A stretch of 64,000 nucleotides of DNA from Georgenia thermotolerans (GCF_009193185.1 NZ_VUKF01000025.1:1-64000), one strand, 5' to 3'; numbered from the stretch's first letter, positions 9,687-18,627 are shown. Numbers and translations are program-made. The notes: a model not told the origin generated them from the letters alone.

Positions 9687-11321
9687 TCACTCGGCCTTGG
9701 TGACCTCGTAGTACAGCGGCACGCTGTTCCAGCCGAACTCAACGTTGTCGACCGTCTCGGCGTAGCCGCCGGTCACGTTCGAGTACCACAGCGGGATGGC
9801 CGGGAGGTCCTTGAAGAGGATCTCCTGGACCTTCTGGTACAGCGCGTTGGACTCCTCGATGGACGGGGCGGCCGCGGCCTGCTTCAGCAGGTCGTCCACC
9901 TCGGGGTTCGAGTAGTCGCCGTCGTTCGAGCCGGCGCCGGTGCCGTAGATCGGGCCGAGGAAGTTACCGAGGGCCGGGTAGTCCGCCTGCCAGCCGGTGC
10001 GGAAGCCACCGGTCATCTTGCGGTCGGTCACGTCGGTGCGCAGGTCGGCGAAGAGGGCGTAGGGCTGGCCCTCCGCCTCGATGCCCAGGGTGTTCTTGAT
10101 GGAGTTCATCGTCGCGTCGACCCAGGCCTGGTGGCCGCCGTCGGAGTTGTAGGCGAGGGTGAACTTGCCGTCCCACGGGGAGAGCTTGTCGGCCTCGGCC
10201 CACAGCTCCTTGGCCTTCTCCGGGTCGAACTCGAGCACCTCGGAGCCGGGCACGGAGTCCGACCAGCCGTCGATCACCGGGGAGGTGAAGTCCGAGGCCG
10301 GGGTGCGGGTGCCCTGGAAGATCGTGTCGGTGATCTCCTGGCGGTTGATCGCGTGGGAGATGGCCTGCCGACGCAGCTGGCCCTCCTCGCCCGCGAAGTG
10401 CTTCAGCTCCTGGTGGACCGTGAAGGACTGGAAGATCGCCGCCGGCTGGTTGACCGCACGGTCGCCCAGCTCCTGCTCGAAGGTGCCGAACGCCGAGTCG
10501 GGCACGGCGTCGAGCACGTCGAGGTTGCCGGACAGCAGGTCGTTGTAGGCCGCGTCCTGCGTGTCGTAGAACTTGATCGTCACGCCGCCGTTCTGGGCCT
10601 TGCGGTCCGCGGCGTAGTCCTCGTTCGGGACGAGCTCGATCTGGACGTTGTGCTGCCATGCGCCGTCGCCGGCCAGCTTGTACGGGCCGTTGCCGACCGG
10701 GTTCTCGCCGAAGCCCTCGGGGTCGTCGAACGCCGCCTGGGGCAGCGGGAAGAACGCCGAGTAGCCCAGGCGCAGCGGGAAGTCGGCCTCGGGCTGCTTG
10801 AGCTTGACCGTGAAGGTCTGGTCGTCGACGACCTTGAGCCCGGTGAGCTCGGAGTCCTCCGTGTCGGAGTAGCCCTCGATCGGCTCGAAGAAGTAGCTCG
10901 ACAGGTGGCCGTTGCTGAGCAGGGCGCCCTGGTTCCACGCGTCGACGAAGGACTTGGAGGTCACCGGCGTCCCGTCGGTGAACTTCCAGCCTTCCTTGAT
11001 CTTGATCGTGTAGTTCTGGTTGTCCTCGGTCTCGATGGAGTCGGCGACCTCGTTGTGCACGGCGCCGTCGGCGTCGTAGTACACGAGACCCGCGAAGATG
11101 AGGTCGAGGATCTTGCCGCCGCCAACCTCGTTGGTGTTGGTCGGGATCAGCGGGTTCTGCGGCTCGCTGCCGTTCGCGGTGACGACGCCGGTGCTGGCAC
11201 CACCCTCGGTGGCAGCGCCCTCCGACGCGTTGTCGTCAGGGCTGCTGGAGCTGCACGCGGCGAGCACGAGCGATCCGGCGAGGATCGAGGCGGCCACGCC
11301 AGCCATACGCCTGGTCTTCAA
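9687..11321 (-). CDS. Peptide-type ABC transporter substrate-binding lipoprotein
   Basis: 544-aa family-5 binding protein for the importer at 9477-5845. I place the start at TTG 11321, preceded by AGGAGGAACA. The first ATG at 11306 would have no ribosome site, and the longer frame to 11417 has no signal sequence. The lipobox LVLAAC is followed by a Ser-rich linker, so it is a lipoprotein. The mature part has the family layout: GGKILDLIFAGLVYYD near the N-terminus, GWKFTDGTPVTSKSFVDAWN, and a C-terminal LPAIPLWYSN segment. The ligand is unknown; the closest family members bind oligopeptides. Confidence 0.92.
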   Translation of the reverse strand: MKTRRMAGVAASILAGSLVLAACSSSSPDDNASEGAATEGGASTGVVTANGSEPQNPLIPTNTNEVGGGKILDLIFAGLVYYDADGAVHNEVADSIETEDNQNYTIKIKEGWKFTDGTPVTSKSFVDAWNQGALLSNGHLSSYFFEPIEGYSDTEDSELTGLKVVDDQTFTVKLKQPEADFPLRLGYSAFFPLPQAAFDDPEGFGENPVGNGPYKLAGDGAWQHNVQIELVPNEDYAADRKAQNGGVTIKFYDTQDAAYNDLLSGNLDVLDAVPDSAFGTFEQELGDRAVNQPAAIFQSFTVHQELKHFAGEEGQLRRQAISHAINRQEITDTIFQGTRTPASDFTSPVIDGWSDSVPGSEVLEFDPEKAKELWAEADKLSPWDGKFTLAYNSDGGHQAWVDATMNSIKNTLGIEAEGQPYALFADLRTDVTDRKMTGGFRTGWQADYPALGNFLGPIYGTGAGSNDGDYSNPEVDDLLKQAAAAPSIEESNALYQKVQEILFKDLPAIPLWYSNVTGGYAETVDNVEFGWNSVPLYYEVTKAE

Positions 11322-11589
11322 TGTTCCTCCTGATAGCTGAGCTGTTCGCTCTGGCCCGGCACCGGGCCGCAGTGCAACACGGCACGGCCGCCTCGCTGGC
11401 GCGGGATGCCGAAACAATAGGCGCGAGGGTGGCCCGGAACGAAATAACCGGTGACATCGTTACGGGATCGTGACCGCCATGTGAGACGCCGGAAACGTGC
11501 GGCGGTGGGTCCGCGGAACAGCGGCTGGCGCCAGGGCCTGCGGTGATGTGCGCTACACGTGACACCGGGCCGGCCCCGAACCGGCGTGA

Positions 11590-11985
11590 ACCGGCTTCCG
11601 GACGCACCTGGTGCCTGTGCCACCAGTTCAACGGACACCGTGTCCCCGACCGGATCGGACGTCGACCCGAGCAAACGAGGTGTCGGCGATGGTGCGCCGG
11701 TCCGGCGCCGACCGGTGGCGAAGGCATGCCTCAACAGGCCGCACAGCGCCTCGGTGGCATTACCCTGTCCCTCCACCTCCGGTGCCACGCCATAGCCGAG
11801 CTGCACCGTGCCGCCGGTGTCAGGTGGCCGAACAGCCCGATCCCGCCGACCACGAGCCCGCTGGCCCGGTCCACGACTGCAACGGCCCGAACCACGCGTC
11901 GCCGTCCGGCGGCTGGGCCAGGAACATCCGGGCGTTCGGTGCCGGCACGAGTGCGGCCGTCGGCATCAGCGCCGGGTGAACCGCC
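11590..11985 (-). pseudogene. GNAT acetyltransferase remnant, multiply frameshifted
   Basis: Pieces of a GNAT N-acetyltransferase can be read in successive minus-strand frames. One frame gives WFGPL; the next gives RAVAVVDRASGLVVGGIGLF; the next gives GTVQLGYGVAPEVEGQGNAT followed by EALCGLLRHAFATG, which is the acetyl-CoA binding motif region (V-A-P-E-x-x-G-x-G). Another frame continues RRTIADTSFARV, and the last PVGDTVSVELVA. At least three frame changes are needed to join them, so the gene is dead. Extent is approximate because no start or stop is preserved. It lies between the binding-protein gene and the GerW-like gene. Confidence 0.6.
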
Positions 11986-12427
11986 GACGGCGCAACGCCC
12001 AGGACAGGGCGACGACCGCGACGGTCGCGACGATCTGCCCGCCGAGGATCACCCGGTTGAGGTCGAGCGCCGGCTGCCAGGACACCTTCCCGTCCTTGAC
12101 GACGTAGACGCCCACCGGCCGGGCCCGCACCCCGAACCCGCCGCCTCCCCCAGACCCCTCCCCGGCGCCCGGACGCCGGTGCCCGCCGTGCTCGCCCGCC
12201 GCGGGCCGGTCCGGGGCGGCTGCCTGCCGCTCCTCGCCGGCGCCTTGTTGCTCCTTGCCCATGGCGCCGCTGCCGAAGCCCATGCCGCTGCCGCCCATGA
12301 CCTTGGCGACGGGGATGACGGTGACCCCGTCACGCTCGTAGGCGTCCCCGAAGACGCGGCGCACGGTGAGTACCTCGCGCGCGGTCTCGGTCGGCAGGTT
12401 GACGTTGCCGGTGGTGGGCTGGGCCAT
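11966..12427 (-). CDS. GerW/YtfJ-family protein
   Basis: 153-aa protein with the GerW family core: ETAREVLTVRRVFGDAYERD, then VTVIPVAKVMGGSGMGFGSG and, near the end, VYVVKDGKVSWQPALDLNRV followed by a membrane helix and an Arg-rich tail. The family includes the Bacillus spore protein YtfJ/GerW but is widespread in non-sporulating actinobacteria, where its role is unknown. The ATG at 12427 has GGAGG 6 nt upstream; the frame is open further up to 12889 only as a shadow of the hydrolase gene. The Gly/His/Ala-rich middle is a variable linker. Its 3' end may overlap the edge of the GNAT remnant. Confidence 0.85.
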   Translation of the reverse strand: MAQPTTGNVNLPTETAREVLTVRRVFGDAYERDGVTVIPVAKVMGGSGMGFGSGAMGKEQQGAGEERQAAAPDRPAAGEHGGHRRPGAGEGSGGGGGFGVRARPVGVYVVKDGKVSWQPALDLNRVILGGQIVATVAVVALSWALRRRRFTRR

Positions 12428-12534
12428 GATGCCTCCGATGGGGTCGTCCGTGGCGCCCAGGGTACGGGCGCGCGGCCCGCTGGGAGGCGGTACCGCCGTC
12501 GTCGTCGCGACCTGACCTAGGCGGCCACCCGGGG

Positions 12535-13338
12535 TCAGGCGTCGGCCGGCCGGACCTCGAAGCGCCGGTTCGCCAGGCTGGGGTTGCGCTCGCGCACGGC
12601 CTGGACCTGGGCGCCGGAGACCTCGGCGACGGCGACGCCCGGCTCCTCCCCCGCCTCCGCGAGCACCTCCCCGGAGGGGCCGACGACGAGGCTGTGGCCG
12701 GTGCGGTACCGGCCGGTCTGCCCGGCGGCGAGCACGTACACGGTGTTCTCGATGGCGCGGGCCTTGGCCAGGGTGCGCCAGTGGTCGAGCTTGCCCGGCC
12801 CGGCGATCCAGGTGGCCGGCAGCGCGAGCACGTTCGCGCCGGCGTCGACGAGGAACCGGGCCATCTCCGGGAAGCGCAGGTCGTAGCACGTCATCACGCC
12901 CACCCGCAGGTCCCCCAGCGCGAGGACCAGCGCCTCGGGCGGGCGCGGGGCGAGCCGGTCGGACTCGCGGTCGCCGAAGGCGTCGTATAGGTGGACCTTG
13001 CGGTAGGCGCCGATGAGCTCCCCGCCGGCGTTGACGGCGACGACCGTGTTGTAGGGCCGCGCCGGGCCGTCGCCGTGACGTTCGGTCATGCCGGCGACGA
13101 CGGTGACGCCGTGCGCGTGGGCCGCACGGGCCAGCGCGGCGACGAAGGGCCCGTCGAGCCCCTCCGCCTCGGCGGCCAGCGCCTCCGGGGTGGGCCGGGG
13201 GTCCCAGGCCATGGCGTACTCGGGGAGCACCACCAACCGGGCCCCGGCGCGGGCCGCGCGGGCGATCAGGTCGGTCGCGGCCGTGAGGTTGGCCGCCTTG
13301 TCCGTCGTCGCGCCCATCTGCGCCACCGCGACCTGCAT
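12535..13338 (-). CDS. Carbon-nitrogen hydrolase (nitrilase superfamily)
   Basis: 267 aa, a single nitrilase-fold domain. The catalytic triad is visible: Glu in LVVLPEYAMAWD, Lys in GAYRKVHLYDAF and Cys in VGVMTCYDLRFPEMAR. The layout resembles the amidase/deaminated-glutathione-amidase (Nit1) branch, which cleaves C-N bonds of small amides, but the substrate is not determined. The ATG at 13338 has GAGGAGGAG just upstream. It reads toward the GerW-like gene 107 nt further on and is divergent from the YidD-like gene at 13457. Confidence 0.9.
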   Translation of the reverse strand: MQVAVAQMGATTDKAANLTAATDLIARAARAGARLVVLPEYAMAWDPRPTPEALAAEAEGLDGPFVAALARAAHAHGVTVVAGMTERHGDGPARPYNTVVAVNAGGELIGAYRKVHLYDAFGDRESDRLAPRPPEALVLALGDLRVGVMTCYDLRFPEMARFLVDAGANVLALPATWIAGPGKLDHWRTLAKARAIENTVYVLAAGQTGRYRTGHSLVVGPSGEVLAEAGEEPGVAVAEVSGAQVQAVRERNPSLANRRFEVRPADA

Positions 13339-13456
13339 GTCTCCTCCTCGGCTCGCCCCCCGGCGGTCGTGCCCGACTCTGCCACGTGCGCGGCGCCGTC
13401 GGCCCGAGCTGCCGGTTTCCCGCGCCGCCCGGCGGGTCGGCCGGTAGCGTGCCTGC

Positions 13457-13744
13457 ATGCGCCCGGCGACCCGCGCGGCCGACGCCGCGATCCGCCTCTA
13501 CCAGGCCCGGATCTCACCGCGGAAGGGCTGGACGTGCGCCCACCTCGTGGCGCACGGCGGCCAGTCCTGCTCGGCCGCCGTGCGCGACGCCGTCCTTCGC
13601 GAGGGTGTGCTGCGCGCCCTGGTCCCGTCGGCGGTGCGCTTCCTTGCGTGCTACCGGGCGGCGGCGCTGCTGGCCTCGACAGATGTTGAGGGCGTGTGCT
13701 GCTGCGGCGGGATCCCGATCCCTTTCCGCTTCAGGCGGCGGTAA
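13457..13744 (+). CDS. YidD-like small protein
   Basis: 95 aa. The sequence IRLYQARISPRKGWTC, then GGQSCSAAVRDAVLREG and RFLACYRAA follows the YidD (PF01809) pattern of an ISP motif, a CS motif with a helix, and a later Cys, but the usual CRFxPTCS and DPVP signatures are only partly kept. YidD assists YidC-dependent membrane insertion and is normally encoded beside yidC and rnpA; here it stands alone. A Cys triplet (CCC) near the C-terminus is unusual. ATG 13457 is the first start; there is no strong ribosome site. It could be a divergent paralogue of another function. Confidence 0.6.
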   Translation: MRPATRAADAAIRLYQARISPRKGWTCAHLVAHGGQSCSAAVRDAVLREGVLRALVPSAVRFLACYRAAALLASTDVEGVCCCGGIPIPFRFRRR

Positions 13745-13826
13745 GACCCGCGCCAGTGGCGACACGACGGGCCGGACACGACGGACGTCGTCTCCGATGT
13801 GGCGTGTGTCCGCAAGACTTCGGCGC

Positions 13827-14321
13827 ATGACTCAGGAGTCGAGGGCCGCCCTCGCCGCGCGCCGACTTTGCGCTGCCCGCGTGGTCCGCGTCCGCGAACA
13901 CGCCTGTGACGTCTATGGCCAGGGCGTACTTCGTTCGGTGGGGTTCGCCCCGATGTTCCCCTCCCCGCGCGTCGAGCGGGTGTCTCCAGGCCATCTCGTC
14001 GCGGTGGCCACCGGGCCGGACGGCGCCGAGGCCGTGGTGTGGCGGTGGTTCGACGCGGTGGTGCTCGGCACAGACGACGACGGGTCGGTCCGGCTGTGGG
14101 AGCCGGCGCACGGCGAGGTCGTCGCCCAGCCGCGACCCTCGTACGCGCGGCAGGAGCCGGGCACCCGCGCCTACGCCTCGGCCGGCCTTGCGGGAGCGGA
14201 GTGGTGGGTCGCCGACCGTGCCGACGGCTCCCCCGAGCTGGCCGACGTCGAGCTCGCCGAGGTCGACGACCTCTACGCCGAGAACGACCTGTGGTCGGCC
14301 GTGTTCGGGTCCAGCTCCTGA
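13827..14321 (+). CDS. Hypothetical protein, acidic C-terminus
   Basis: 164 aa, not assigned to a family. The N-terminus is helical and Arg-rich (MTQESRAALAARRLCAARVV). The middle contains a possible small beta-barrel pattern (GHLVAVATGPDGAEAVVWRW, then GSVRLWEPAHGEVVAQP). The C-terminus is acidic with several ELADVELAEVDD-like residues. The ATG at 13827 gives the most plausible N-terminus; the frame is open upstream to 13386 but that part overlaps the YidD-like gene in another frame. No strong ribosome site is seen. It converges on the VOC gene across a hairpin. Confidence 0.6.
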   Translation: MTQESRAALAARRLCAARVVRVREHACDVYGQGVLRSVGFAPMFPSPRVERVSPGHLVAVATGPDGAEAVVWRWFDAVVLGTDDDGSVRLWEPAHGEVVAQPRPSYARQEPGTRAYASAGLAGAEWWVADRADGSPELADVELAEVDDLYAENDLWSAVFGSSS

Positions 14322-14332
14322 TCGGCTCTCGA

Positions 14333-14358
14333 GGGCGGGCCCGGCGCAGGGCCCGCCC
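14333..14358. terminator. Bidirectional hairpin between convergent genes
   Basis: A perfect 10-bp stem GGGCGGGCCC (14333-14342) with its complement at 14349-14358 and a 6-nt loop. It lies 11 nt after the plus-strand stop at 14321 and 35 nt past the minus-strand stop at 14393. No U-run on either side. Confidence 0.6.
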
Positions 14359-14392
14359 ATCAGCAGAGGGCCCACCCCACGGGGCGCCGGAG

Positions 14393-15097
14393 TTAGCCGG
14401 CGTGCAGCTCGAACTCGTTGCCGTCCGGGTCGGCCAGCGCCACCACGTCGTCGTCCCCGTCGCCTTCGAGCCGGGTGGCCCCGAGGCCGACCAAACGGTC
14501 GATCTCCGGACCCAGTTCGCCACCGGCTAGGGCGACGGCGAAGCGCTGCCGGTTCCGCCGCAGGTGCGGGGCGACGGGCGGCCCTCCCCACGCGACCTTG
14601 GTGCCGCCGTGCGGCGACTGGATCGCCGTCTCCCCGTCCTGGTCCCACACCACGGGCCAGCCCAGCGCCGTGCTCCAGAAGAGGCCGACCTCCCGGGTGC
14701 CGTCGCAGGCGATCTCCCCGAGGAAGCCGCACCCGGCGAGGAAGGAGTTGCCCGGCTCGATCACGCAGAACTCGTTCCCCTCGGGGTCGGCCAGGACGAC
14801 GTGTCCCTCCTCGAGACGCTGGCCCACGTCGAGGTGATCGGCGCCAAGCCCGAGCGCGGTCGCCACGGTCTGCCGCTGGGCGTCGAGGCTGGCGCTGGTC
14901 AGGTGGAGGTGCATGCGGTCGCGTCCCACCCTCGGCGCGAGGTTCGGCACGAACCGCAGGCCGAGCTGCGTCTCGTCGCCGGCCAGGACGGCGTCCCCGG
15001 CGTCCTCGACAACCTCCCGGCCGAGGAGCCCGGCCCAGAACCGCGCCACCCGGGCCGGGTCGTGCGCGTCGTACGTCACCGCCAGGAGTCGAGGCAT
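14393..15097 (-). CDS. VOC (glyoxalase/bleomycin-resistance fold) family protein, two domains
   Basis: 234 aa with two vicinal-oxygen-chelate modules. Each ends in a typical DPEGNEF/DPDGNEF segment (ADPEGNEFCVIEPG about residues 108-121, ADPDGNEFELHAG at the C-terminus), and MHLHLTS supplies a metal-ligand-type His pair in module 1. Such proteins are often called glyoxalase-like but the substrate is not inferable. The start at 15097 begins MPRLLAVTYDAHDPARVARF, the standard N-terminus of this subfamily. It lies downstream of the DinB-like gene on the same strand. Confidence 0.85.
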   Translation of the reverse strand: MPRLLAVTYDAHDPARVARFWAGLLGREVVEDAGDAVLAGDETQLGLRFVPNLAPRVGRDRMHLHLTSASLDAQRQTVATALGLGADHLDVGQRLEEGHVVLADPEGNEFCVIEPGNSFLAGCGFLGEIACDGTREVGLFWSTALGWPVVWDQDGETAIQSPHGGTKVAWGGPPVAPHLRRNRQRFAVALAGGELGPEIDRLVGLGATRLEGDGDDDVVALADPDGNEFELHAG

Positions 15098-15220
15098 GCG
15101 CGCACGCTAGAAGTGGCGCCGTCACGACGACAAGGGATTTTGGGGGTGCCCAGGAAGGGCGTTGGCCCCGCGGCGGTGTCCCGTCCCCCAGCCGCTGAAG
15201 GGCTGCTACGTGTCGACGAC

Positions 15221-15811
15221 CTATCGGGTCGGGGCGGCAACCTCGCGGGCCACCCGTTCGAGACGGTCGGTGTACCGGCCCCACCACTCGCCGTCGCCCG
15301 TGGGCAGGTTCATGGCGGACGGCCGGAGGCCGGAGGCGCCGTCGATCTTCTCCCGCACGATGTCGGCGTGGCCGGCGTGCCGGGCGACCTCGGTGGTCAC
15401 GTGGACGAGGATCCTGCCCAGCGTGACGTGCCGGTTCTGCTCGCCCCACCACGGCACGTAGCCCTCGGCGTCGAGGTCGAGCGCGGCGATGGTGGCGGAG
15501 CAGTGGGCGCGCACGCGGCCGAACAGGTCGGTGATCCACTCCGCCGACTCCTCCGCCGTGGCCCACATGTCGGCGTTGTCCTCCGCGTCGTCCTCCATCC
15601 ACGGGTACCTCTCGGGGAACGGTCGGTCGAAGACCTCGCCGAGGTAGCCGGCCTCGACGCCGGCCACGTGCTTGACGAGGCCGAGGAGGTTGGTGCCGGT
15701 CGGCGTCAGGGGCCGGCGCAGGTCGTACTCGCCGAGGCCGTCGAGCTTCCAGAGCAGCGCGTCGTTGAGCCCGTCGAGGTAGCGGCCGAGGTCGTCCTTG
15801 AGCGTCTCCAT
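15221..15811 (-). CDS. DinB-like / DUF664 protein
   Basis: 196 aa of the DinB/DUF664 four-helix-bundle superfamily, which includes metal-dependent thiol transferases using mycothiol or bacillithiol. Indicators are GTNLLGLVKHVAGVEAGYLG (first His ligand) and the later helix HVTLGRILVHVTTEVARHAG containing the second and third His ligands. A mycothiol-dependent role would fit the presence of mca in this genome, but this is inference. ATG 15811 begins METLKDDLGRYLDGL. It precedes the VOC gene by 123 nt on the same strand. Confidence 0.85.
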   Translation of the reverse strand: METLKDDLGRYLDGLNDALLWKLDGLGEYDLRRPLTPTGTNLLGLVKHVAGVEAGYLGEVFDRPFPERYPWMEDDAEDNADMWATAEESAEWITDLFGRVRAHCSATIAALDLDAEGYVPWWGEQNRHVTLGRILVHVTTEVARHAGHADIVREKIDGASGLRPSAMNLPTGDGEWWGRYTDRLERVAREVAAPTR

Positions 15812-16030
15812 CGGCGAACGCTATCCGGGTGCGGCGCTCACGGACCTTCGCTTGGCGCGGAAAGGGAGCACCTGCAACCCCCGACGTGCCCGAGTATCGC
15901 CCTTGCAGCGGCTCATCCCCATTGAGGGGTAGGTGGGCTGCAGGTGGGCGAGCATTTCCCAGACCGATGGCCGCCACCGTGGCGAAACAGGCTCCCTGCC
16001 GTCAGGGCACAAGTTGATCGACTGCTGGGG

Positions 16031-16381
16031 CTACTCGGGCTCGGACTCGGCCAGTGCCTCCATGCCACCCAGGACGCGCAGCATGTTGCCGGCGGCAGCG
16101 GTGATCCGCGGCGTGCCGACCAGCGGCGCGATGGCGACAAGCACTGCCTGCGCCTTCTCAGCGGTCACACCGGAGTCGACGGCGGCGCCGAGGGTCACCG
16201 CATAGGACACCGGGGGCGCGTCCAGGGCGACGAGAGCGGCCAGGCGCACGAGGAGATATGTGTCTTGGTCCAGGCCGGAACGTTCAAGGGCATCGATGTT
16301 GATCGCAAACACGGTCTCGAGTACCGGGTGGTCCCCCTCAGCGACACTGCTGAGGTTGTCCTTGGGGTCGCTCTGGCTCAT
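16031..16381 (-). CDS. Carboxymuconolactone decarboxylase (CMD) family protein
   Basis: 116 aa. The all-alpha CMD/AhpD-like fold is indicated by LVRLAALVALDAPPVSYAVT, the GVTAEKAQAVLVAIAPLVG helix pair and RITAAAGNMLRVLGG. The CxxC of true AhpD peroxidase adaptors is absent, so it is not a thiol peroxidase of that kind. The start at 16381 has AGGAGGAG directly upstream; the longer frame to 16669 is not supported. A palindrome at 16445-16463 lies in its upstream region and may control it. Confidence 0.85.
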   Translation of the reverse strand: MSQSDPKDNLSSVAEGDHPVLETVFAINIDALERSGLDQDTYLLVRLAALVALDAPPVSYAVTLGAAVDSGVTAEKAQAVLVAIAPLVGTPRITAAAGNMLRVLGGMEALAESEPE

Positions 16382-16738
16382 GGCTCCTCCTTTACCCGTG
16401 GGTGGGACTGCAATCCGAGCCTCGCGGCGCGGCCGTCGTCCGGCTTCACCCTGCGTGGGTGAAACCGGTGGTGATCGGACAGGCTGGACAGCCCTCTTCC
16501 CTAGCCCACAGCTGCGGCCCGGCCGCGGCGCTCGGCGCTCATGAATCGGTCGTCCCAACGGCCACGGATATGGCCGCGACCGGTTCGTTGCCGACCCGGT
16601 CGGCGTTCGGGCGGCCCGACTGGGGCGGCAATTCAGGGATACAACTCGGACCGCTTTGCCCGATGACACATCAGACGGAGCCGGCGCAAGGTCACCGTGG
16701 GTCGCCCGCCTGGAAGGTCCCCGCCGGCGCGGCGTCGG
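16382..16738. other. Intergenic stretch with one palindrome
   Basis: No convincing gene on either strand. It holds the ribosome site of the CMD gene and the palindrome listed separately. It lies upstream of the CMD gene and downstream of the glutaminase gene, both minus strand. Confidence 0.5.
16445..16463. promoter_or_regulatory. Palindromic operator candidate upstream of the CMD gene
   Basis: Perfect 7-bp arms TTCACCC and GGGTGAA separated by TGCGT, 64 nt upstream of the CMD start. The size suits a dimeric repressor. No regulator gene is adjacent, so the binding protein is unknown. Confidence 0.4.
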
Positions 16739-18541
16739 TCAGCGCGACATGGCGACGTTCTCGGCCGCCGACCATCGGTACTCGGCGGCCACGGCAACTG
16801 CCGCGTTTCGATAGAGCCTGACCGCCACGGTGGGGTGCTCGGTCTCTACCGTCTGCAGTGCTTCACCGGTGAGCGCGGTGACCGTGGCGGGCGTCTGTGC
16901 AACGAGGCGGGGAAGAGCGTTCGTCGTCCCGAATGCGAGTGAGGACACTGCGGTGCCGGCGGAGCGCGAAGTCAGTTTCAACGCATCGCCGAGGGAAGCG
17001 GTGCTTGGCTTCTGATCGGCCGCGGACTGCATGGCGATCACCCCTCGGATGACGAAGATCAACGCGTACCCCTCGGTGCCGGAGCGTTCGATGACATCGC
17101 CTCGATCGAAGTCCAAGGTTTCGCCGAGTGACTCGATCAGCGCCACGTCTTCGCCGGACATCCCCGCACACAGGTCGTTTGAGGTGAGCGGGACGGCTTC
17201 CCGGGGGCCGGGCAGGCCCGCCTCGAGCACCAGCGTGTCTTCGCAGGCCTCCACGGCATCCGAGGCACTCATGAAGTGGGTCCTCCCGGCCGTCAAGGTA
17301 GGTGGCCACGGCCCAGACAGGAGCACCGTCGCACCATCCACGTCAAGCTTCCGGATGGTGGCGTCCAGGAGGCGTCGGGCGACCGGATCGACCAAGTCAA
17401 CGCGGGCGGCGTCGAGCACGAGCCACCGGCATGTCTGATCGGCCATCAGCCGGGAGGTGAACTCGGCCTCCTTGAAGGCCAGGACGCCTTGCAGCTCGAT
17501 GACGGCGATGGCCCGCGCCGCATCCAGCACCGCCCGTTCGCGCGCTGGCCTGCCGCGCCGCGACCGCACCTGGCTGCCGTGTAGGTGGCGGTGGACCGCG
17601 GGCGTGGCGTCGGCCCGCGGGCGCATCACATGCAGGTCGAGCCGCCGGGAAAGCACCTCGCACGCGGCGACCCCGCGGACGCTGTTGCCCTGCCGGTCCA
17701 GCCGGGGGCTGAAGGTTCCGATGCCCAACTGGCCCGGCAGCACGACGCTGATGCCGCCACCGACGCCACACTTGGCCGGCATCCCGGTGCGGAACATCCA
17801 CTCCCCCGAGAAGTCATACAGCCCGCAGGTCAGCATGACGGAGAGCACATAAGTGACCACCTCGGGTCGCACCACCTGTTCACCGGTGACGGGGTTGCGC
17901 CCCCCGTGAGCCAGCGTGGCCGCCATGACGGCCAGATCGCGCGCCGTGACGAGGGTGGAACACTGGCGGCAGTAGACCCCGAGCGCTTCCTCGACTCCGA
18001 GCCGCAAGGCCCCCATCGAGCGCATCAGGTACGCGATGGCGCGGTTACGGTCCGCGGTCTCGAGCTCGGAGCGCAGCACCCGCTCGTCGATACCGAGGGG
18101 CCGTCCGGCGAAGGCAGCGAGACCAGAGAGGATGCGTTGCCACCCCTGCTGCGGGTCGTCGCCGGCAACCAGCGCCGAGGTGACGATCGCGCCGGCATTG
18201 ACCATCGGATTGAACGGACGTCCCGTGTCCTCCTCGAGGGTCACCGCATTGAACGGATCGCCCGTCGGCTCCACGCCAACGACAGACAACAGTCCCTCCA
18301 GGCCACGGTCCTGGATGGCCAGAGCCATCACAAACGGCTTGGACACCGACTGGATGGTGAACGGCTGCTCCGCGTCCCCGGCTGTGTAGACGACCCCGTC
18401 GAGCGCAGCCACGGCAAGCCCGAACTTGTCCGGATCGACCTGCGCGAGCTCCGGGATGTAGGTGGCGACATCGCCACCGGTTTGAGGGACGATCTGCGCA
18501 TGGAGGCGACTGAGAAAGTCGCTGACAGGACTGCCGGTCAT
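16739..18541 (-). CDS. glsA: Glutaminase with C-terminal STAS and cyclic-nucleotide-binding-like domains
   Basis: 600 aa. Residues about 5-310 are a serine-dependent glutaminase that converts L-glutamine to glutamate and ammonia; the Ser-x-x-Lys catalytic pair is in FTIQSVSKPF, with NPMVNAGAIVTSALV and CGVGGGISVVLPGQLGIG as further family signatures. Residues about 345-450 form a STAS-like domain (AIAVIELQGVLAFKEAEFTS, then LVLDAARVDLVDPVARRLL). The C-terminal part (SLGETLDFDRGDVIERSGTE, LIFVIRGVIAM) resembles a cNMP-binding beta-barrel. This three-domain form is known in actinobacteria; plain glutaminases are about 310 aa. ATG 18541 has GGAGG 5 nt upstream. Divergent from a dead AGCS symporter gene at 18628. 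Confidence 0.92.
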   Translation of the reverse strand: MTGSPVSDFLSRLHAQIVPQTGGDVATYIPELAQVDPDKFGLAVAALDGVVYTAGDAEQPFTIQSVSKPFVMALAIQDRGLEGLLSVVGVEPTGDPFNAVTLEEDTGRPFNPMVNAGAIVTSALVAGDDPQQGWQRILSGLAAFAGRPLGIDERVLRSELETADRNRAIAYLMRSMGALRLGVEEALGVYCRQCSTLVTARDLAVMAATLAHGGRNPVTGEQVVRPEVVTYVLSVMLTCGLYDFSGEWMFRTGMPAKCGVGGGISVVLPGQLGIGTFSPRLDRQGNSVRGVAACEVLSRRLDLHVMRPRADATPAVHRHLHGSQVRSRRGRPARERAVLDAARAIAVIELQGVLAFKEAEFTSRLMADQTCRWLVLDAARVDLVDPVARRLLDATIRKLDVDGATVLLSGPWPPTLTAGRTHFMSASDAVEACEDTLVLEAGLPGPREAVPLTSNDLCAGMSGEDVALIESLGETLDFDRGDVIERSGTEGYALIFVIRGVIAMQSAADQKPSTASLGDALKLTSRSAGTAVSSLAFGTTNALPRLVAQTPATVTALTGEALQTVETEHPTVAVRLYRNAAVAVAAEYRWSAAENVAMSR

Positions 18542-18627
18542 CTGCACCTCCACCAGCGGGAAGCGGTCGGAAGCAGCCCCAACTGTGGGTCTGAGTGCCA
18601 GGGCACCCAGGCTAACGGAGGTGGGCA

